13,019 bases of DNA from Bacteroidaceae bacterium (GTDB lineage Bacteria; Bacteroidota; Bacteroidia; Bacteroidales; Bacteroidaceae): the NCBI GenBank assembly GCA_016302965.1, contig JAEDMP010000070.1, forward strand, positions 1 through 13,019. Reading direction: 5' to 3'. The position numbers and the translations under genes were made by a program. The notes under the pieces were generated by a model. It saw only the letters and a program-made list of their open reading frames with translations, made no database searches and was not told where the DNA came from. Positions 1-8,989 of the stretch are shown here, in pieces (positions within the stretch are counted from its first letter, which is position 1; each line of letters starts with the position of its first letter).

Positions 1-2461
1 AGTCGGCCTTCACGAAGACTGTATCCAATACTTCCGAGTCGTTCCAGTTCTTGTCCGTGCGTCGGGCTGCTGCCAACAGATGCATGGTTTCCGTGAAGGG
101 GATGCCAGTGGCGGCATCATAGCGCGTACCCTTAGCTAACGGTTCCTGGTCCGGATCGGACGTGTAGTAGATTTCGGCATTCGCCGTGCTACAACTGAGG
201 AAGACCGTGAGGTTCCTCATCTCTGCCTTCACCGGCTCCACCTTGAACCAGTCAACCTCGAAACTGGTTACACCACTCTGTATCATGCCATCCTTGACCG
301 CTACGGCCTGAATGGTACAGTTTTCGGTCACCTCCACACCTTGGTCGCTGTCATAGGGCTTGCCGTTTGTGGCCGATGGGGTTGAGCCATCGAGGGTGTA
401 ATAGATGGTAGACCCTTCTGTCGCACAGACAATCTGCACGGTAGTACCATTTTCGGTACGCGTGATGGTCGGCTGGGTGACGATGTAGCCTCCCATGTTG
501 AGTTCCTTCACCAAGAGCGGCGAGTTGTTCCAGTTCTCCTTGGTGGCCACTGCTTTCACGACACAATTGGAGGTCACATGCACGGGGTCGGTATAGACCG
601 TTCCCTCGGTGACGGGATCCCTGCCATCGAGCGTATAGCGGATGGTAGCGCCCTCGGTCGCACAAGCCAAGTAGAGTTTCAGGTCTTTGTATTCACACGT
701 GGGCACGGCCACCTGGAAGGAGTTGATTTTGTAAAGTACCGGATTGGAAGGATTATACGTACCATATTTGGCAATGGCTTTCACCGTCAGGTTGTGCTCA
801 ATGCGGAAAGAGTCCACATAGGCAAAGCAGTTTTCGGTGACATAGGGTACGGGGTCCGTCTCGTCCAGCGTATAGTAGATGTCGGCCTCGGGCATCTCTG
901 CGCAGCTGATCTTCACATATTGGCTGACAGGATGATAGCTGATGCTGGGCTTGGCGGTCGCCCCGGATGTCTGCATCATCATCAGGCTGACGTTATCGGC
1001 CTCACCGGTCGTATTGTACAAGATACCGTAATAGGTGCCTGCATCGAGGTATTCGCTATAACTTCCATCAAAGGAAGCACCACTGACATAATTGCCCTCT
1101 GCATCGTAGATCAGCATGCTGCAAGAAGCCGAAGAAGAGAAATAGACATAGCGGTCGTTGCTGATTGTAAACCGGAAGGCACCAAAGTCGCCCTGCGGCA
1201 TCCGGTCGTAACAGACCACCCCATCCATCTGCAGGGTCTGCATCTCGCGCGTCAGGCTGTCGGTGAGGCAGAAGGTGGTGTCCATCGGCGCACTCCAGTC
1301 GCCCGCCTTGTTCCTGAACTGCATGGCGAAATAGCAGGGCGTGTTGCGCTGCAACTCAACCTGGTTGTTCTCTGCGTCGAAGGCAAAGTGGCAGGTATCG
1401 CTGACAGATGCAATGGTCAGGATGTTGGGGATAGAGAAGGACAGTGTATTTGTGATCGAGGTGCTGGAAGTCGTATTCTTCTCCACCATCTTCGAATTGA
1501 GGAAGTAGCGGTAGCCCGTGATGGGCTGTACCGTTGCGTCCTCTAACGGCATCATGTAGAAGATACTGGTGAAGAGGACACCCCAACGGTTTTGGCTGTC
1601 GATGGCCCTGAAGTTGAATTGGTGCAAGCCGCTGCTGAGCTGCGAGACGGGCACGGTGAAACTGTTCAGGTTCGAGGCGCTCACATACTTCCTGCCTGCA
1701 TAGTCATTGTCTATCCAGTATTCATAGCCTTTGAGCTGGCCTCCCTGGTCTTGGGGGAGGGTCTGGGGCTTGTAGAAGATATAGCGGTTGACGGGTCCGT
1801 AATCCCCCTTGGTATTCTGCGGGCGGGCATAGAGCATGTGTACACCGCCGTCGAGGGTGTCCGTATCCAGTTCTAACGAGGTGGAGATGCCTCCATTGAG
1901 ATTGGCCGACTGCCGATGGGCAAAATCCTCGTCTATCCAGTACTCGATGCGCTGGACGGGAGCCGATTCGTCGGGCTGGCCGGGAAGGATATAGAAAATG
2001 GAGGTATAGATGAGACCATATTGGCCGGCGTCATTCTTTAAGCGGTAGTTGAAGAGATGACTGCCGGGAGTAAGTGCGCTGATGTCGATAGATTTCGTAC
2101 TTAAGCCGTTGCTCGTTATCTTATCCTCGGAACGACGGTCATATTGGTCGTCGAACCACCATTCCATCTCCGTCACCTGCTGTCCTTTGAGTTCGGTGAG
2201 GTCCATTTTCTGGAGGAAATAGGCGAATCGCTGTGGGGCACTCCATGCTCCGGTGCTGTCTTGCAACATCACGTAGAGGAGATGCACCCCATGGCTTTGT
2301 TCCTCGGTGTCGATATCCGGCAGGATGATACTTTGTGAGTACGTCCCTGTTTTCCGGTTGCCAAAGTCCGAATCTATCCAATACATATACTTGCCCCCCT
2401 GCTGTGCCCAGCACAGCATCGAGGTGAGCAGCATCAGTATGATTGATAGTCGTCTATGCAT
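1..2461 (-). CDS. Large exported multi-repeat protein: WID-type repeats plus chitobiase-C-like domains (C-terminus beyond the window)
   Basis: The frame is open from ATG at 2461 to the left edge: 820 full codons, no stop. Residues 1-19 form a signal peptide ending LCWA before QQGG. Next come about five degenerate units of 70-75 residues, starting near 24, 98, 171, 246 and 316. Each opens with a YWID-D-(F/Y)-x-x-R-like motif (YMYWIDSDFGNR, EYWIDEDFAHRQ, EYWIDNDYAGRK; the second and fifth are more diverged) and closes with an aromatic-rich strand ending like G-x-W/Y-(S/G)...IFY, suggesting Ig/FN3-like beta sandwiches. Residues about 405-495 resemble a PPC-like beta sandwich. From about 504 there are four units like the chitobiase/hexosaminidase C-terminal domain (CHB_HEX_C), with IYYTLDGSTP, IRYTLDGRDP, IYYTLDETDP and IYYTSDPDQEP, each followed by a VKAVA-like strand. 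No catalytic domain is visible. It is last in the operon, 44 bp after its neighbour. A surface structural or binding protein is inferred; the missing C-terminus could hold a sorting signal or enzyme. Confidence 0.9.
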   Translation of the reverse strand, partial: MHRRLSIILMLLTSMLCWAQQGGKYMYWIDSDFGNRKTGTYSQSIILPDIDTEEQSHGVHLLYVMLQDSTGAWSAPQRFAYFLQKMDLTELKGQQVTEMEWWFDDQYDRRSEDKITSNGLSTKSIDISALTPGSHLFNYRLKNDAGQYGLIYTSIFYILPGQPDESAPVQRIEYWIDEDFAHRQSANLNGGISTSLELDTDTLDGGVHMLYARPQNTKGDYGPVNRYIFYKPQTLPQDQGGQLKGYEYWIDNDYAGRKYVSASNLNSFTVPVSQLSSGLHQFNFRAIDSQNRWGVLFTSIFYMMPLEDATVQPITGYRYFLNSKMVEKNTTSSTSITNTLSFSIPNILTIASVSDTCHFAFDAENNQVELQRNTPCYFAMQFRNKAGDWSAPMDTTFCLTDSLTREMQTLQMDGVVCYDRMPQGDFGAFRFTISNDRYVYFSSSASCSMLIYDAEGNYVSGASFDGSYSEYLDAGTYYGILYNTTGEADNVSLMMMQTSGATAKPSISYHPVSQYVKISCAEMPEADIYYTLDETDPVPYVTENCFAYVDSFRIEHNLTVKAIAKYGTYNPSNPVLYKINSFQVAVPTCEYKDLKLYLACATEGATIRYTLDGRDPVTEGTVYTDPVHVTSNCVVKAVATKENWNNSPLLVKELNMGGYIVTQPTITRTENGTTVQIVCATEGSTIYYTLDGSTPSATNGKPYDSDQGVEVTENCTIQAVAVKDGMIQSGVTSFEVDWFKVEPVKAEMRNLTVFLSCSTANAEIYYTSDPDQEPLAKGTRYDAATGIPFTETMHLLAAARRTDKNWNDSEVLDTVFVKAD

Positions 2462-2505
2462 AGTATGGTTTCTTGATTATGGTTTCATGATGTGAGAGAA
2501 AAAGG

Positions 2506-3522
2506 TTATTGGGCAGTGACGCTGAACGATACCTTCAGCTTGTTGTTCTGGCCGTCTACGGTGATGGTCTTGTCGGTGATACGGGGAACGGCAGGAACCA
2601 GGGTATAGGGTTTGTTGCCACCATAGATACCTATCTCCGTATTGTCAGAACCAAACCACTTTTGCTCTGAAGGGGCATAATGAGATTCACAATCAGTATA
2701 TAATATCGGATACGCCCCACCCATCGCATACGTCATACCCATCGAATACGTCGTACCCCAATCATAAACATATATATAATCATTCGGATAAAAAGGAATA
2801 CAATCATTTTGAATGGAGTTTTCAGCTATTGAAATGTAATGCGAGTTGTAGACAGAATAGGACAGAAGAGAATTGGAGATACTTCCTGCACCTCTATCTT
2901 CATCACTCCAATATGCACTGATAATACAATTCACAAACACCCCTGCAACCCTTGTCCAATAAGCCTTGCAAATATTACAATTCAGGAAATTGCATTTGTT
3001 ATTGTCCGTACTTGCACCATCAAGGTTAAAAATCTTCGTATTGATGAGAGAGAGGGAATCACAGTAGGCATTCAACTTCAAGGTGTTGCGAATATAGCAT
3101 TGTCTCACGGTTGCCTTGCTCACCTTGGCGTTCAGCAAGAAATGCTCCATACTCACATGCTTGATGATCATGTTATCCAAGATGGAATTGACATAGACAG
3201 TTCCAGTTGTATACAGACCCTCTAAGATGGGAGTGGTGCATGTGCCCGTGGCACTGATGGCGATATCGCCATTGATGATGGTATTGACACCCGACCCTCT
3301 CACCAAGAGTCGTTTGGTGAGTTTCAGTTCGCCGAAGCTGCCCTCGCTCAGATAGAGGGTGTCTTTTCCTTCTTCTGCATCGTTGATGGCTTCCGCCAGT
3401 TGGGAGCTATCGTAAATCTTGGCCTGACCGTTGTGTTGGAGTATGATTTTGGCATCGTCGGCAGCAAAGCTTGTGACGCTTGCCATCAGCAGCATCACCA
3501 GCGTATAGCATATCTTTTTCAT
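2506..3522 (-). CDS. Exported beta-helix-like protein, paralogue of the 3615-4544 product
   Basis: A 338-residue protein if started at the second Met (MKKICYTL). The frame also has an ATG at 3537, adding MIRTT, but the shorter form begins with a standard signal peptide and aligns with the start of the paralogue. Cleavage is likely after TSFA. The mature N-terminus carries a block shared with the paralogue: ILQHNGQAKIYDSSQL, EEGKDTLYLSEGSF and a LLVRGSG turn. A central part of short, repetitive, Asn/Ser/Cys-containing strands follows (VRQCYIRN, CNFLNCNI, GVFVNCII), as in right-handed parallel beta-helices of the pectate-lyase type. The end (PYTLVPAVPRI then KLKVSFSV) also matches the paralogue. 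No lyase active site could be identified. The middle is rich in A+T compared with the ends. It sits between the paralogue (77-92 bp upstream, depending on the start) and the large repeat protein. A surface structural or glycan-binding role is inferred. Confidence 0.85.
   Translation of the reverse strand: MKKICYTLVMLLMASVTSFAADDAKIILQHNGQAKIYDSSQLAEAINDAEEGKDTLYLSEGSFGELKLTKRLLVRGSGVNTIINGDIAISATGTCTTPILEGLYTTGTVYVNSILDNMIIKHVSMEHFLLNAKVSKATVRQCYIRNTLKLNAYCDSLSLINTKIFNLDGASTDNNKCNFLNCNICKAYWTRVAGVFVNCIISAYWSDEDRGAGSISNSLLSYSVYNSHYISIAENSIQNDCIPFYPNDYIYVYDWGTTYSMGMTYAMGGAYPILYTDCESHYAPSEQKWFGSDNTEIGIYGGNKPYTLVPAVPRITDKTITVDGQNNKLKVSFSVTAQ
2719..2754. repeat. 18-bp tandem duplication inside the beta-helix-like gene
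   Basis: Two adjacent 18-bp units (2719-2736 and 2737-2754) share ACCCATCG-ATACGTC with two mismatches. On the coding strand they give two six-residue units of the form T-Y-(S/A)-M-G-x, in the C-terminal third of the protein. The reading frame is kept, so this is an in-frame repeat of the kind made by slippage. Confidence 0.75.
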
Positions 3523-3614
3523 TGTTGTTCTTATCATATATAAATAGGTAAATAAAATAGGTTGTCAGTAATCGGTAACAAGTGAGAACCGCGGATGGGT
3601 TCAGTAGGGTCAAC

Positions 3615-4544
3615 TTAGTTGGGGCTCATCGAGATATTGACTTCGAGCTTCTTCTGGTCGGAGCTGACCTTGACGATACCCGTTTGGACTTTGGGCACCA
3701 GAGGGACACAATCGGTGTATGGCTGCTTGCCGGACCACTTCCCCACTACATAGCCATCTGTACCCACAAACCCCTCTGTAAGCAACTCCGTTTCACCAAG
3801 CCAGAAATTGTCGTAGTCTGAATATTTGTAGCAGTTGTAATAGGTGGAGGAACCCCCGAAAGAAATTTTGGAAGAACAGATGAGGGTATTGATGAGCAAA
3901 GAGGCTTGGATAGCGCTGCTGTTCTGATAATCTCTCAATCTACAGTTCACGAAACGGCCAGCCGTCGTATCCCAGTATCCATACGTCACGTCGCAGTTGA
4001 TAAACGTAGCCTTGTTGTCGGATAGCGAAACCCCTTTCAGACTCTCTATCGAAGAATAACTGCAGATGAACGTATCAGATTCCTTAGGAATGTTCAACAC
4101 ATTTTCAAATTGACACCGGTCAATCAGGACATTGGTCAATGTACCGTTGAACGTTCCACTTTTAAAACTACAATGCTTGATCTGCAGTCCGTCGACATTG
4201 CAGTCCACGGTCAAATGCCCATCCACAATCATGCCCTCTGCCACTGCAGCATTCAACTTGAGGTCGTTGGAGATGATTTTGATGTAGAGAGGGCCGCTGA
4301 TATGGGTCTTCTGCCCGGAACCCCGCAGGGTGATTTTCTTGTTGATGGTCACGCTGGGGAAGAAGCCCTCACTGAGGAAGATGGTGTCGCCTTCCTGAGC
4401 GTTATCCAAAACAGTCTGCAGGTTGTCACCATCGTATAACACCTGTTCGCCACCATGGTGCAGGATGGCAAAGGTATTACTCTTCGCCCATACAGCGAGA
4501 CCGCAGAGGAGGCAAGCAGTAATGAGTAAGGTTAATCTTTTCAT
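3615..4544 (-). CDS. Exported beta-helix-like protein, paralogue of the 2506-3522 product
   Basis: A 309-residue protein with signal peptide MKRLTLLITACLLCGLAVWA and a mature start near KSNTF. Residues 25-76 hold the block shared with the downstream paralogue: AILHHGGEQVLYDGDNL, AQEGDTIFLSEGFF, and ITLRGSG. Residues about 80-235 are short strands with recurrent Cys/Asn ladders (IKHCSFKS, IDRCQFEN, TFINCDVTYGYWD, GRFVNCRL), suggesting a right-handed beta-helix. The end (KQPYTDCVPLVPKV then KKLEVNISMSPN) matches the paralogue's tail. The pattern of YW followed by an AG(V/R)FVNC strand is kept in both. No catalytic residues are recognisable. It starts 32 bp after the BACON lipoprotein gene, so it is probably cotranscribed. 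The two genes look like a tandem duplication whose ends stayed alike while the middles diverged. Function is unknown; a surface scaffold or adhesin is inferred. Confidence 0.87.
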   Translation of the reverse strand: MKRLTLLITACLLCGLAVWAKSNTFAILHHGGEQVLYDGDNLQTVLDNAQEGDTIFLSEGFFPSVTINKKITLRGSGQKTHISGPLYIKIISNDLKLNAAVAEGMIVDGHLTVDCNVDGLQIKHCSFKSGTFNGTLTNVLIDRCQFENVLNIPKESDTFICSYSSIESLKGVSLSDNKATFINCDVTYGYWDTTAGRFVNCRLRDYQNSSAIQASLLINTLICSSKISFGGSSTYYNCYKYSDYDNFWLGETELLTEGFVGTDGYVVGKWSGKQPYTDCVPLVPKVQTGIVKVSSDQKKLEVNISMSPN

Positions 4545-4576
4545 GATGTTCTATGGTTTTGTTGGTTTGTTTTCGT

Positions 4577-5845
4577 TCAGGGATTGGGAGTGGGGTTTTC
4601 GCCGGCTTGGGGCTGACCGCCCAAGGTCTGGAAGGGAATGGCCTCGCACTCTCCCTTGCCCACCGTATTGGTGGCCCATGCCTGCATATAATACTGCGTG
4701 CCGGAGGGGAGGTTGGTCAGTTCCACCTTCAGTTCTCCGCCATCGTAATGAATCTGGTCGGCTCCTATCTCCACCTTGTTGCCGGGCGCATCGGCCAGCC
4801 AGTAGCGGATGCCGTAACCCTGGATGGAGAGTTCGGAGCGGATGGTGGCCATGAGGATGGCTGAAGTGCGGTGGGGCTCCACGTTGGTGCTGATTTCGGG
4901 TACGGAGCCGGCCTGCTGGGTGATGGTACACAGCCATTCCCGGTCATCCGTTCCGTATTTCTTGCGGATGACGATTTCCGCCACGCGCGGTGTGGCGAGG
5001 TTGGTCTCCTGGCAGGTCACCTGAATGGTCTGGGGGCCGGTGCCCTCCCGACTGCTGAGCGAGAGCCACTTGTCGGCATCCACTGTCCGGATGCTGGCCA
5101 CCCAGGTGGCATCGCCCTGACCGATTTTCAGGTCATAGGTGCCGCCGACAGCCTGGGCCTCGATGGCGGTAGTCACATCGTTGATATAGGTCTGGATACC
5201 CTCCTGACTCACCTTGACCGACAGCGACTTACCGTTGGCCTGGGTCGACTTGACGATGACGGTGGTCTCGTTGGGTTTCTCATGGGTGTTCTGGATAGCC
5301 GTCAGGGTGAGCGTGGCATTGCCCGTGCCGCTCATCGGCTCGATGCGGAGCCAGTCGCCAGCGGTGTTCTCTACGGTCCACTGCGAGTTGTTGGTGATTT
5401 GCAGCTGTTGGGTCAGGTCGGCATCGCTCTTGAAGGCAATCGAGTCGGTGCTCGCCTGCAGTTCCTCCAAGGCCTTGCTCTGGGTCACCTTCAGCGAGCG
5501 GCTGATGTTACCCGACTGGATGGTGAGCGTGGCTGTGCGGTCGTTGATGGCAGAAGGGTTGCTGGCATCGTTGGTGGTGATGGTGACGGTGGACGTACCC
5601 GTTCCCTGCTCGGGATTCAGGTTGAACCAGTCGGGCATGCCCGTGATGGTCCAGGTGCCACTGGCTGTCACTTCGAACGATGTGGTCGTTTCGTTGCCAC
5701 CAAACGAGACCGCTTCGGGCGTATCGAGCAATTCCTTGCTGCCCGTGAACTCAAACTGGTCGCCGCCCGAACAGGCAGCAAACAGCAAGCCCACAAGAGC
5801 CGGAACGGCCATCATGCAAGTGCGGATGATAGTGAAAAGTCTCAT
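4577..5845 (-). CDS. BACON-domain lipoprotein
   Basis: A 422-residue lipoprotein. The N-terminus has a basic/hydrophobic stretch and the lipobox LFAAC, with Cys25 as the lipidated residue, followed by SGGDQFEF. There is no obvious run of acidic residues marking surface export. Three BACON-like domains follow at about 46-122, 134-216 and 230-313. They show strands such as WTITGMPDWFNLNPEQGTG, WTVENTAGDWLRIEPMSGTG and ADKWLSLSSREGTG, each ending in a VTQ/VSQ/ITQ strand. Residues about 315-408 form an FN3-like domain (ILMATIRSE, GIRYWLAD, LPSGTQYYMQAWATN). The tail is proline-rich (ENPTPNP). BACON domains are common in Bacteroidetes surface proteins, often as spacers or binding modules next to glycan-active enzymes. 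Here there is no enzyme domain, so a binding, spacer or assembly role is inferred. It begins 12 bp after the PEGA/barrel gene and is clearly in the same operon. Confidence 0.92.
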   Translation of the reverse strand: MRLFTIIRTCMMAVPALVGLLFAACSGGDQFEFTGSKELLDTPEAVSFGGNETTTSFEVTASGTWTITGMPDWFNLNPEQGTGTSTVTITTNDASNPSAINDRTATLTIQSGNISRSLKVTQSKALEELQASTDSIAFKSDADLTQQLQITNNSQWTVENTAGDWLRIEPMSGTGNATLTLTAIQNTHEKPNETTVIVKSTQANGKSLSVKVSQEGIQTYINDVTTAIEAQAVGGTYDLKIGQGDATWVASIRTVDADKWLSLSSREGTGPQTIQVTCQETNLATPRVAEIVIRKKYGTDDREWLCTITQQAGSVPEISTNVEPHRTSAILMATIRSELSIQGYGIRYWLADAPGNKVEIGADQIHYDGGELKVELTNLPSGTQYYMQAWATNTVGKGECEAIPFQTLGGQPQAGENPTPNP

Positions 5846-5857
5846 GGTATCGTGGTT

Positions 5858-7396
5858 TTAGAATTTGACAATGATGCCTGCCGTCGCAAAGAAGCCCCCT
5901 TCGGTCAGGTTCAGTTCTTGGGCCACTGCCTGGTATGCCGCATCTTTCTGGATGGAAACCTGGTATTCGGGGCAGAGGAAGACACCCACATGCTCGGTGG
6001 GTACAAAGACTATCTTGGCACCGAGCGAGAGACAGTCGCACTTGGCGCCGTCGCCCACCGTCGACTGGCCGTCGAGACGGCTGCCCGAGAGCGTGAGCAG
6101 CGAATAGCCCAGTTGGGGGATGAGGGCCGTGCGCGAGATGGCTTCAAACTGATAGCCCACCTTGACCGCCAACAGGCTCTGCTTGTATTGGCAGGTGCTC
6201 TGATAGTTGTTGCCATTGGCATACCAGCGGATGGGGTCCGACGAGGAGAGACCGAGGGTATAGGAGAGTTGCAGGTCTATATTATGATAGGTGGCACCCG
6301 CCAAACCGGTGATGCCCGAGAGCGTATGATAGGTAAAACCCGCACCGAAATAGAACTGCTTGCTGCGCACGTAGGAGATGCGCTCCAAGCGCACCGTGTC
6401 GGCCGTCAGCTCATTGCGACGGATGGTATATTCGCGCTCGGCGGGGTGGTAGCCCTTCTTGGCGAACGACAGGACCATCGAACCCGCAGGTACCTGCACC
6501 TGCACCCCGTTGCTGAAGCTGCGCTTTCCTGAGGTGATGGCCACATCGTGGGGGAAGGCCTTCACGTTGAGGAATCCCAAATAAGGTACGGGAGGAGTGA
6601 GGGTGACGGTGGACTGCATGCCGGGCACCACCTTGATGCTGGTGGAACGGCTCTCACAGTTGGCCTTGCGGGTCTGCACCACGTAGTCGCCCTTGTAGAG
6701 TTCGGTAGACCAGGAGCCAACACCCACCTTGCGGTCGTTGAACCAGATCTCGGCATCGCCCTCCACCTTCATGGTGAGGTTGACATAGTATTTCGACATG
6801 TCCTCCACGTCCACACGCACCTGGGGACTGGAGCTGTCGCTCACCACAATCGTCTTTTCGCCAAGCAGGCGACCGCTCTCGGCCTTGATGTCATGACGGC
6901 CGTAGAGCAGGTAGGTGTTGGGCAGGGGCGAGAGGCCCACACTGTCGCCATCGATGAACACGGGCATGGAAGCCCGGCTGGTGGTGATGCTGACGAAACG
7001 GCCTACACCGGGGTCGAGCAAGAGCTCGTAGGCGGTGCCCGCCGTGATGGCCTCGTCGTAGTTGTAGTCGCGCAGAACGCCGTACTTCTCGTGAGAGATG
7101 CTGAGTTTGCGCGATTTCTCAGGCACATAGACCCAGTACTCGCCCGCATGGTATTCCACATTGCCCACGATGCCCGTGGTACCGCCGTCGAAGGCATAGC
7201 CCTTGCCCGGAGCCACCACACGGATGAGCGCCGACGTGCGGCCGTTGTTATCGAAGCGTGCGGTTCCCTGCAGCTTGGGGGTCATGTCGTTCTCGAGTTT
7301 GCGGAACGACACCACCTTCATGCTCTGGGCCGCCACTTCGGTAAGCATGCACAGCCCCACGAGCAGGAGAAGACCGGTTTGAAGAAATCTGTTCAT
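5858..7396 (-). CDS. PEGA-like domain protein with C-terminal outer-membrane beta-barrel
   Basis: A 512-residue exported protein; the signal peptide ends near EVAAQ (residue 24). Residues 38-130 form a domain I recall from Bacteroidetes PEGA proteins (FDNNGRTSALIRVV, GEYWVYVPEKSRKLSISH, GVLRDYNY). Three PEGA-like beta modules follow at about 135-200 (MPVFIDGDSVGLSPLPNTYL), 202-268 (AEIWFNDRKVGVGSWSTELY) and 272-340 (FLNVKAFPHDVAI, VPAGSMVLSFAKKGYHPAE). From about 345 to the end there are alternating amphipathic strands (FYFGAGFTYHTL, IDLQLSYTLGLS, LLAVKVGYQFE, TALIPQLGYSLL, FFATAGIIVKF) with a terminal Phe, the usual mark of an outer-membrane beta-barrel. The barrel is small and the PEGA part probably faces the periplasm or the peptidoglycan. 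It lies 24 bp after the transglutaminase-like gene. An anchor or assembly role for the exported neighbours is inferred. Confidence 0.9.
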   Translation of the reverse strand: MNRFLQTGLLLLVGLCMLTEVAAQSMKVVSFRKLENDMTPKLQGTARFDNNGRTSALIRVVAPGKGYAFDGGTTGIVGNVEYHAGEYWVYVPEKSRKLSISHEKYGVLRDYNYDEAITAGTAYELLLDPGVGRFVSITTSRASMPVFIDGDSVGLSPLPNTYLLYGRHDIKAESGRLLGEKTIVVSDSSSPQVRVDVEDMSKYYVNLTMKVEGDAEIWFNDRKVGVGSWSTELYKGDYVVQTRKANCESRSTSIKVVPGMQSTVTLTPPVPYLGFLNVKAFPHDVAITSGKRSFSNGVQVQVPAGSMVLSFAKKGYHPAEREYTIRRNELTADTVRLERISYVRSKQFYFGAGFTYHTLSGITGLAGATYHNIDLQLSYTLGLSSSDPIRWYANGNNYQSTCQYKQSLLAVKVGYQFEAISRTALIPQLGYSLLTLSGSRLDGQSTVGDGAKCDCLSLGAKIVFVPTEHVGVFLCPEYQVSIQKDAAYQAVAQELNLTEGGFFATAGIIVKF

Positions 7397-7420
7397 AGGA
7401 GTATTAATATGAGGTAATGA

Positions 7421-8989
7421 TTATTTGTCCAACAATATCACCTGGGCGCTGCGGTTGTTATAGCCCGTCATGGTGAGACCCACGGGAGCACCTATGAAGG
7501 TGGGGTCGCATATCGTGAACCGGCGGCCGTTCAGGGGGATATAGTCGCCGTTGCTCGGTTCGGTCAGGTCGACAGCCATGGCGAGATGGCCCGACAGTTT
7601 GCTGCTTTCAGGATAGTAGACGAGGATGACATCCAGGTCGAGCAGGTCTCTCACCAAATGGGAGAGGAGGATGGAGCGGTCTTCGCAGTCGCAATAGGGA
7701 TAGTAGAGGGTCTCCTCGCCGAAGAAAGCGCGGTCGCCGCCCCATATCATCGAGTCATAGCCATACTCGAAGCCCGTCTGCACCCAGTTGAGCAGCCGCG
7801 AGACGGCCTCGGTGCGGCTGAGCCCTGAGAGCTGCAGCGCCATCTGCGGATAGATCTGGTCTTTGATATAGCCCTCCAAGGGGGTGTTGGCATACATCGC
7901 CCAGCGGGTCATCACGTTTTGGTTGATGGTCGAGCTGGGATAGGTGTTGTAGAAGTCAATCACATTCTTGTTCACCTGGTAGGAGAACGAGAAGGAGGGA
8001 TATTCGAGCGAGGTCACACAGCGTTCTTCCACCGGATTGTTGGCAAACACCTGTTCGTAGGGGATGCGGAGCGAGAGCACCGACTCCTTGGGGAAGGGCA
8101 CATCGCAGATGAAGAGGCGGGCACAGTCCTTGCCGCGAAGCACATAGTATTTCTCGTTGTCAAGCACGAAATAGGATTTCTCCATGATGGTGTGGTCGCT
8201 GGCCAAGAGTACGTAGAGATGTTGCTGGTCGTGACCCATTCGCATCTTGTAGCCCGACTGCATGTAGAGATAGGCCAGCACGAGCGTACCCTCGTTGCTC
8301 TCAGGTCCGTAGAACTGGTCGACCAACGAGCAGAGCATCTCATAATAGGCCCAGTCGGACAGTTGGCGGGTCTTGCGCAGGTTGAGACAATCATGCAAGA
8401 GATTGTCGAAATCGGACGTCATCATCTTCTTGAGTGCCTGAGCGATGGCCTCCGACGATATGTCGCCCAACCGGAAGCGGCACTTGTCGCCCATCCGCAC
8501 CACACAGTTGGTGCCAAAAGAGCGGAAGGTGAAGAAATCAGGGATAGCTTGGGGATGGTCCTTAACGGGAGAGAGGGGCTGGGGCTGCGTGTATGTTTTG
8601 CCCTGGTCGAGTGTGAGCACCTCGCTCACCTTCACGGGGTTACTTTTCTGCAACCGGGAGAAGTCGGCAGGTTTCCTGTCTAACACCTTCTTGATCTTGT
8701 CCTTGACCCAATCGACCTGGCGGCTCAGCCACGACTCGGTGGCCTCATTGAGCTGGGCAATCTGGGGGATGACCATCTCTTCCTTGGGTTTGGGGATGGG
8801 GCGCTTGACTCCCATTTCCGCCCAGGCTTTACTGACAAAGTCGGTATATTCGGCAAAACACTTCTGGCGATAGTCCTCATAATCTTTGCGCATGGACTGC
8901 CTGAACTGCTCGTAGTCGTCTTGGTAACTCTGAGCGGATGACGTGCCGCAGACGCCTGCCAAGAGTACTGCCATTATCAGTCTTTTCAT
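7421..8989 (-). CDS. Exported transglutaminase-like cysteine enzyme, copy B
   Basis: A 522-residue protein with a signal peptide ending TSSAQ (residue 20). Residues 21-60 are a charged, helix-prone segment (YQDDYEQFRQSMRKDYEDYR), then a Pro/Lys-rich linker. A middle domain (150-350) of unknown fold holds FGTNCVVRMGDKCRF and YMQSGYKMR, both kept in copy A. The C-terminal 150 residues match the papain-fold transglutaminase-like superfamily. CDCEDRS corresponds to the usual GDCDDxA, making Cys435 the likely nucleophile; HLAMAV gives His468, and TICDPT gives Asp495. The triad is therefore intact. Such folds act as crosslinking enzymes, amidases or proteases, and the sequence does not say which. 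Copy A lies immediately upstream in a separate unit, while this copy leads the second unit with its own promoter. ATG at 8989 starts the signal peptide and overlaps the stop of a doubtful upstream small ORF. Confidence 0.92.
   Translation of the reverse strand: MKRLIMAVLLAGVCGTSSAQSYQDDYEQFRQSMRKDYEDYRQKCFAEYTDFVSKAWAEMGVKRPIPKPKEEMVIPQIAQLNEATESWLSRQVDWVKDKIKKVLDRKPADFSRLQKSNPVKVSEVLTLDQGKTYTQPQPLSPVKDHPQAIPDFFTFRSFGTNCVVRMGDKCRFRLGDISSEAIAQALKKMMTSDFDNLLHDCLNLRKTRQLSDWAYYEMLCSLVDQFYGPESNEGTLVLAYLYMQSGYKMRMGHDQQHLYVLLASDHTIMEKSYFVLDNEKYYVLRGKDCARLFICDVPFPKESVLSLRIPYEQVFANNPVEERCVTSLEYPSFSFSYQVNKNVIDFYNTYPSSTINQNVMTRWAMYANTPLEGYIKDQIYPQMALQLSGLSRTEAVSRLLNWVQTGFEYGYDSMIWGGDRAFFGEETLYYPYCDCEDRSILLSHLVRDLLDLDVILVYYPESSKLSGHLAMAVDLTEPSNGDYIPLNGRRFTICDPTFIGAPVGLTMTGYNNRSAQVILLDK

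Noticed and set aside
578..1546. 322-codon plus-strand frame
   Set aside because: Antisense to the clear repeat protein, with no domain and no promoter. It is a shadow frame.
4871..6532. Long open frame on the plus strand (553 codons)
   Set aside because: It lies antisense to the BACON and PEGA/barrel genes, crosses their junction, and has no recognisable domain. Codon bias in GC-rich coding sequence commonly leaves such open frames.
6548..8683. Plus-strand frames of 289 and 254 codons
   Set aside because: Antisense to the PEGA/barrel and transglutaminase B genes, whose signal peptides and motifs are convincing. The plus-strand products are low in complexity and unrecognised.
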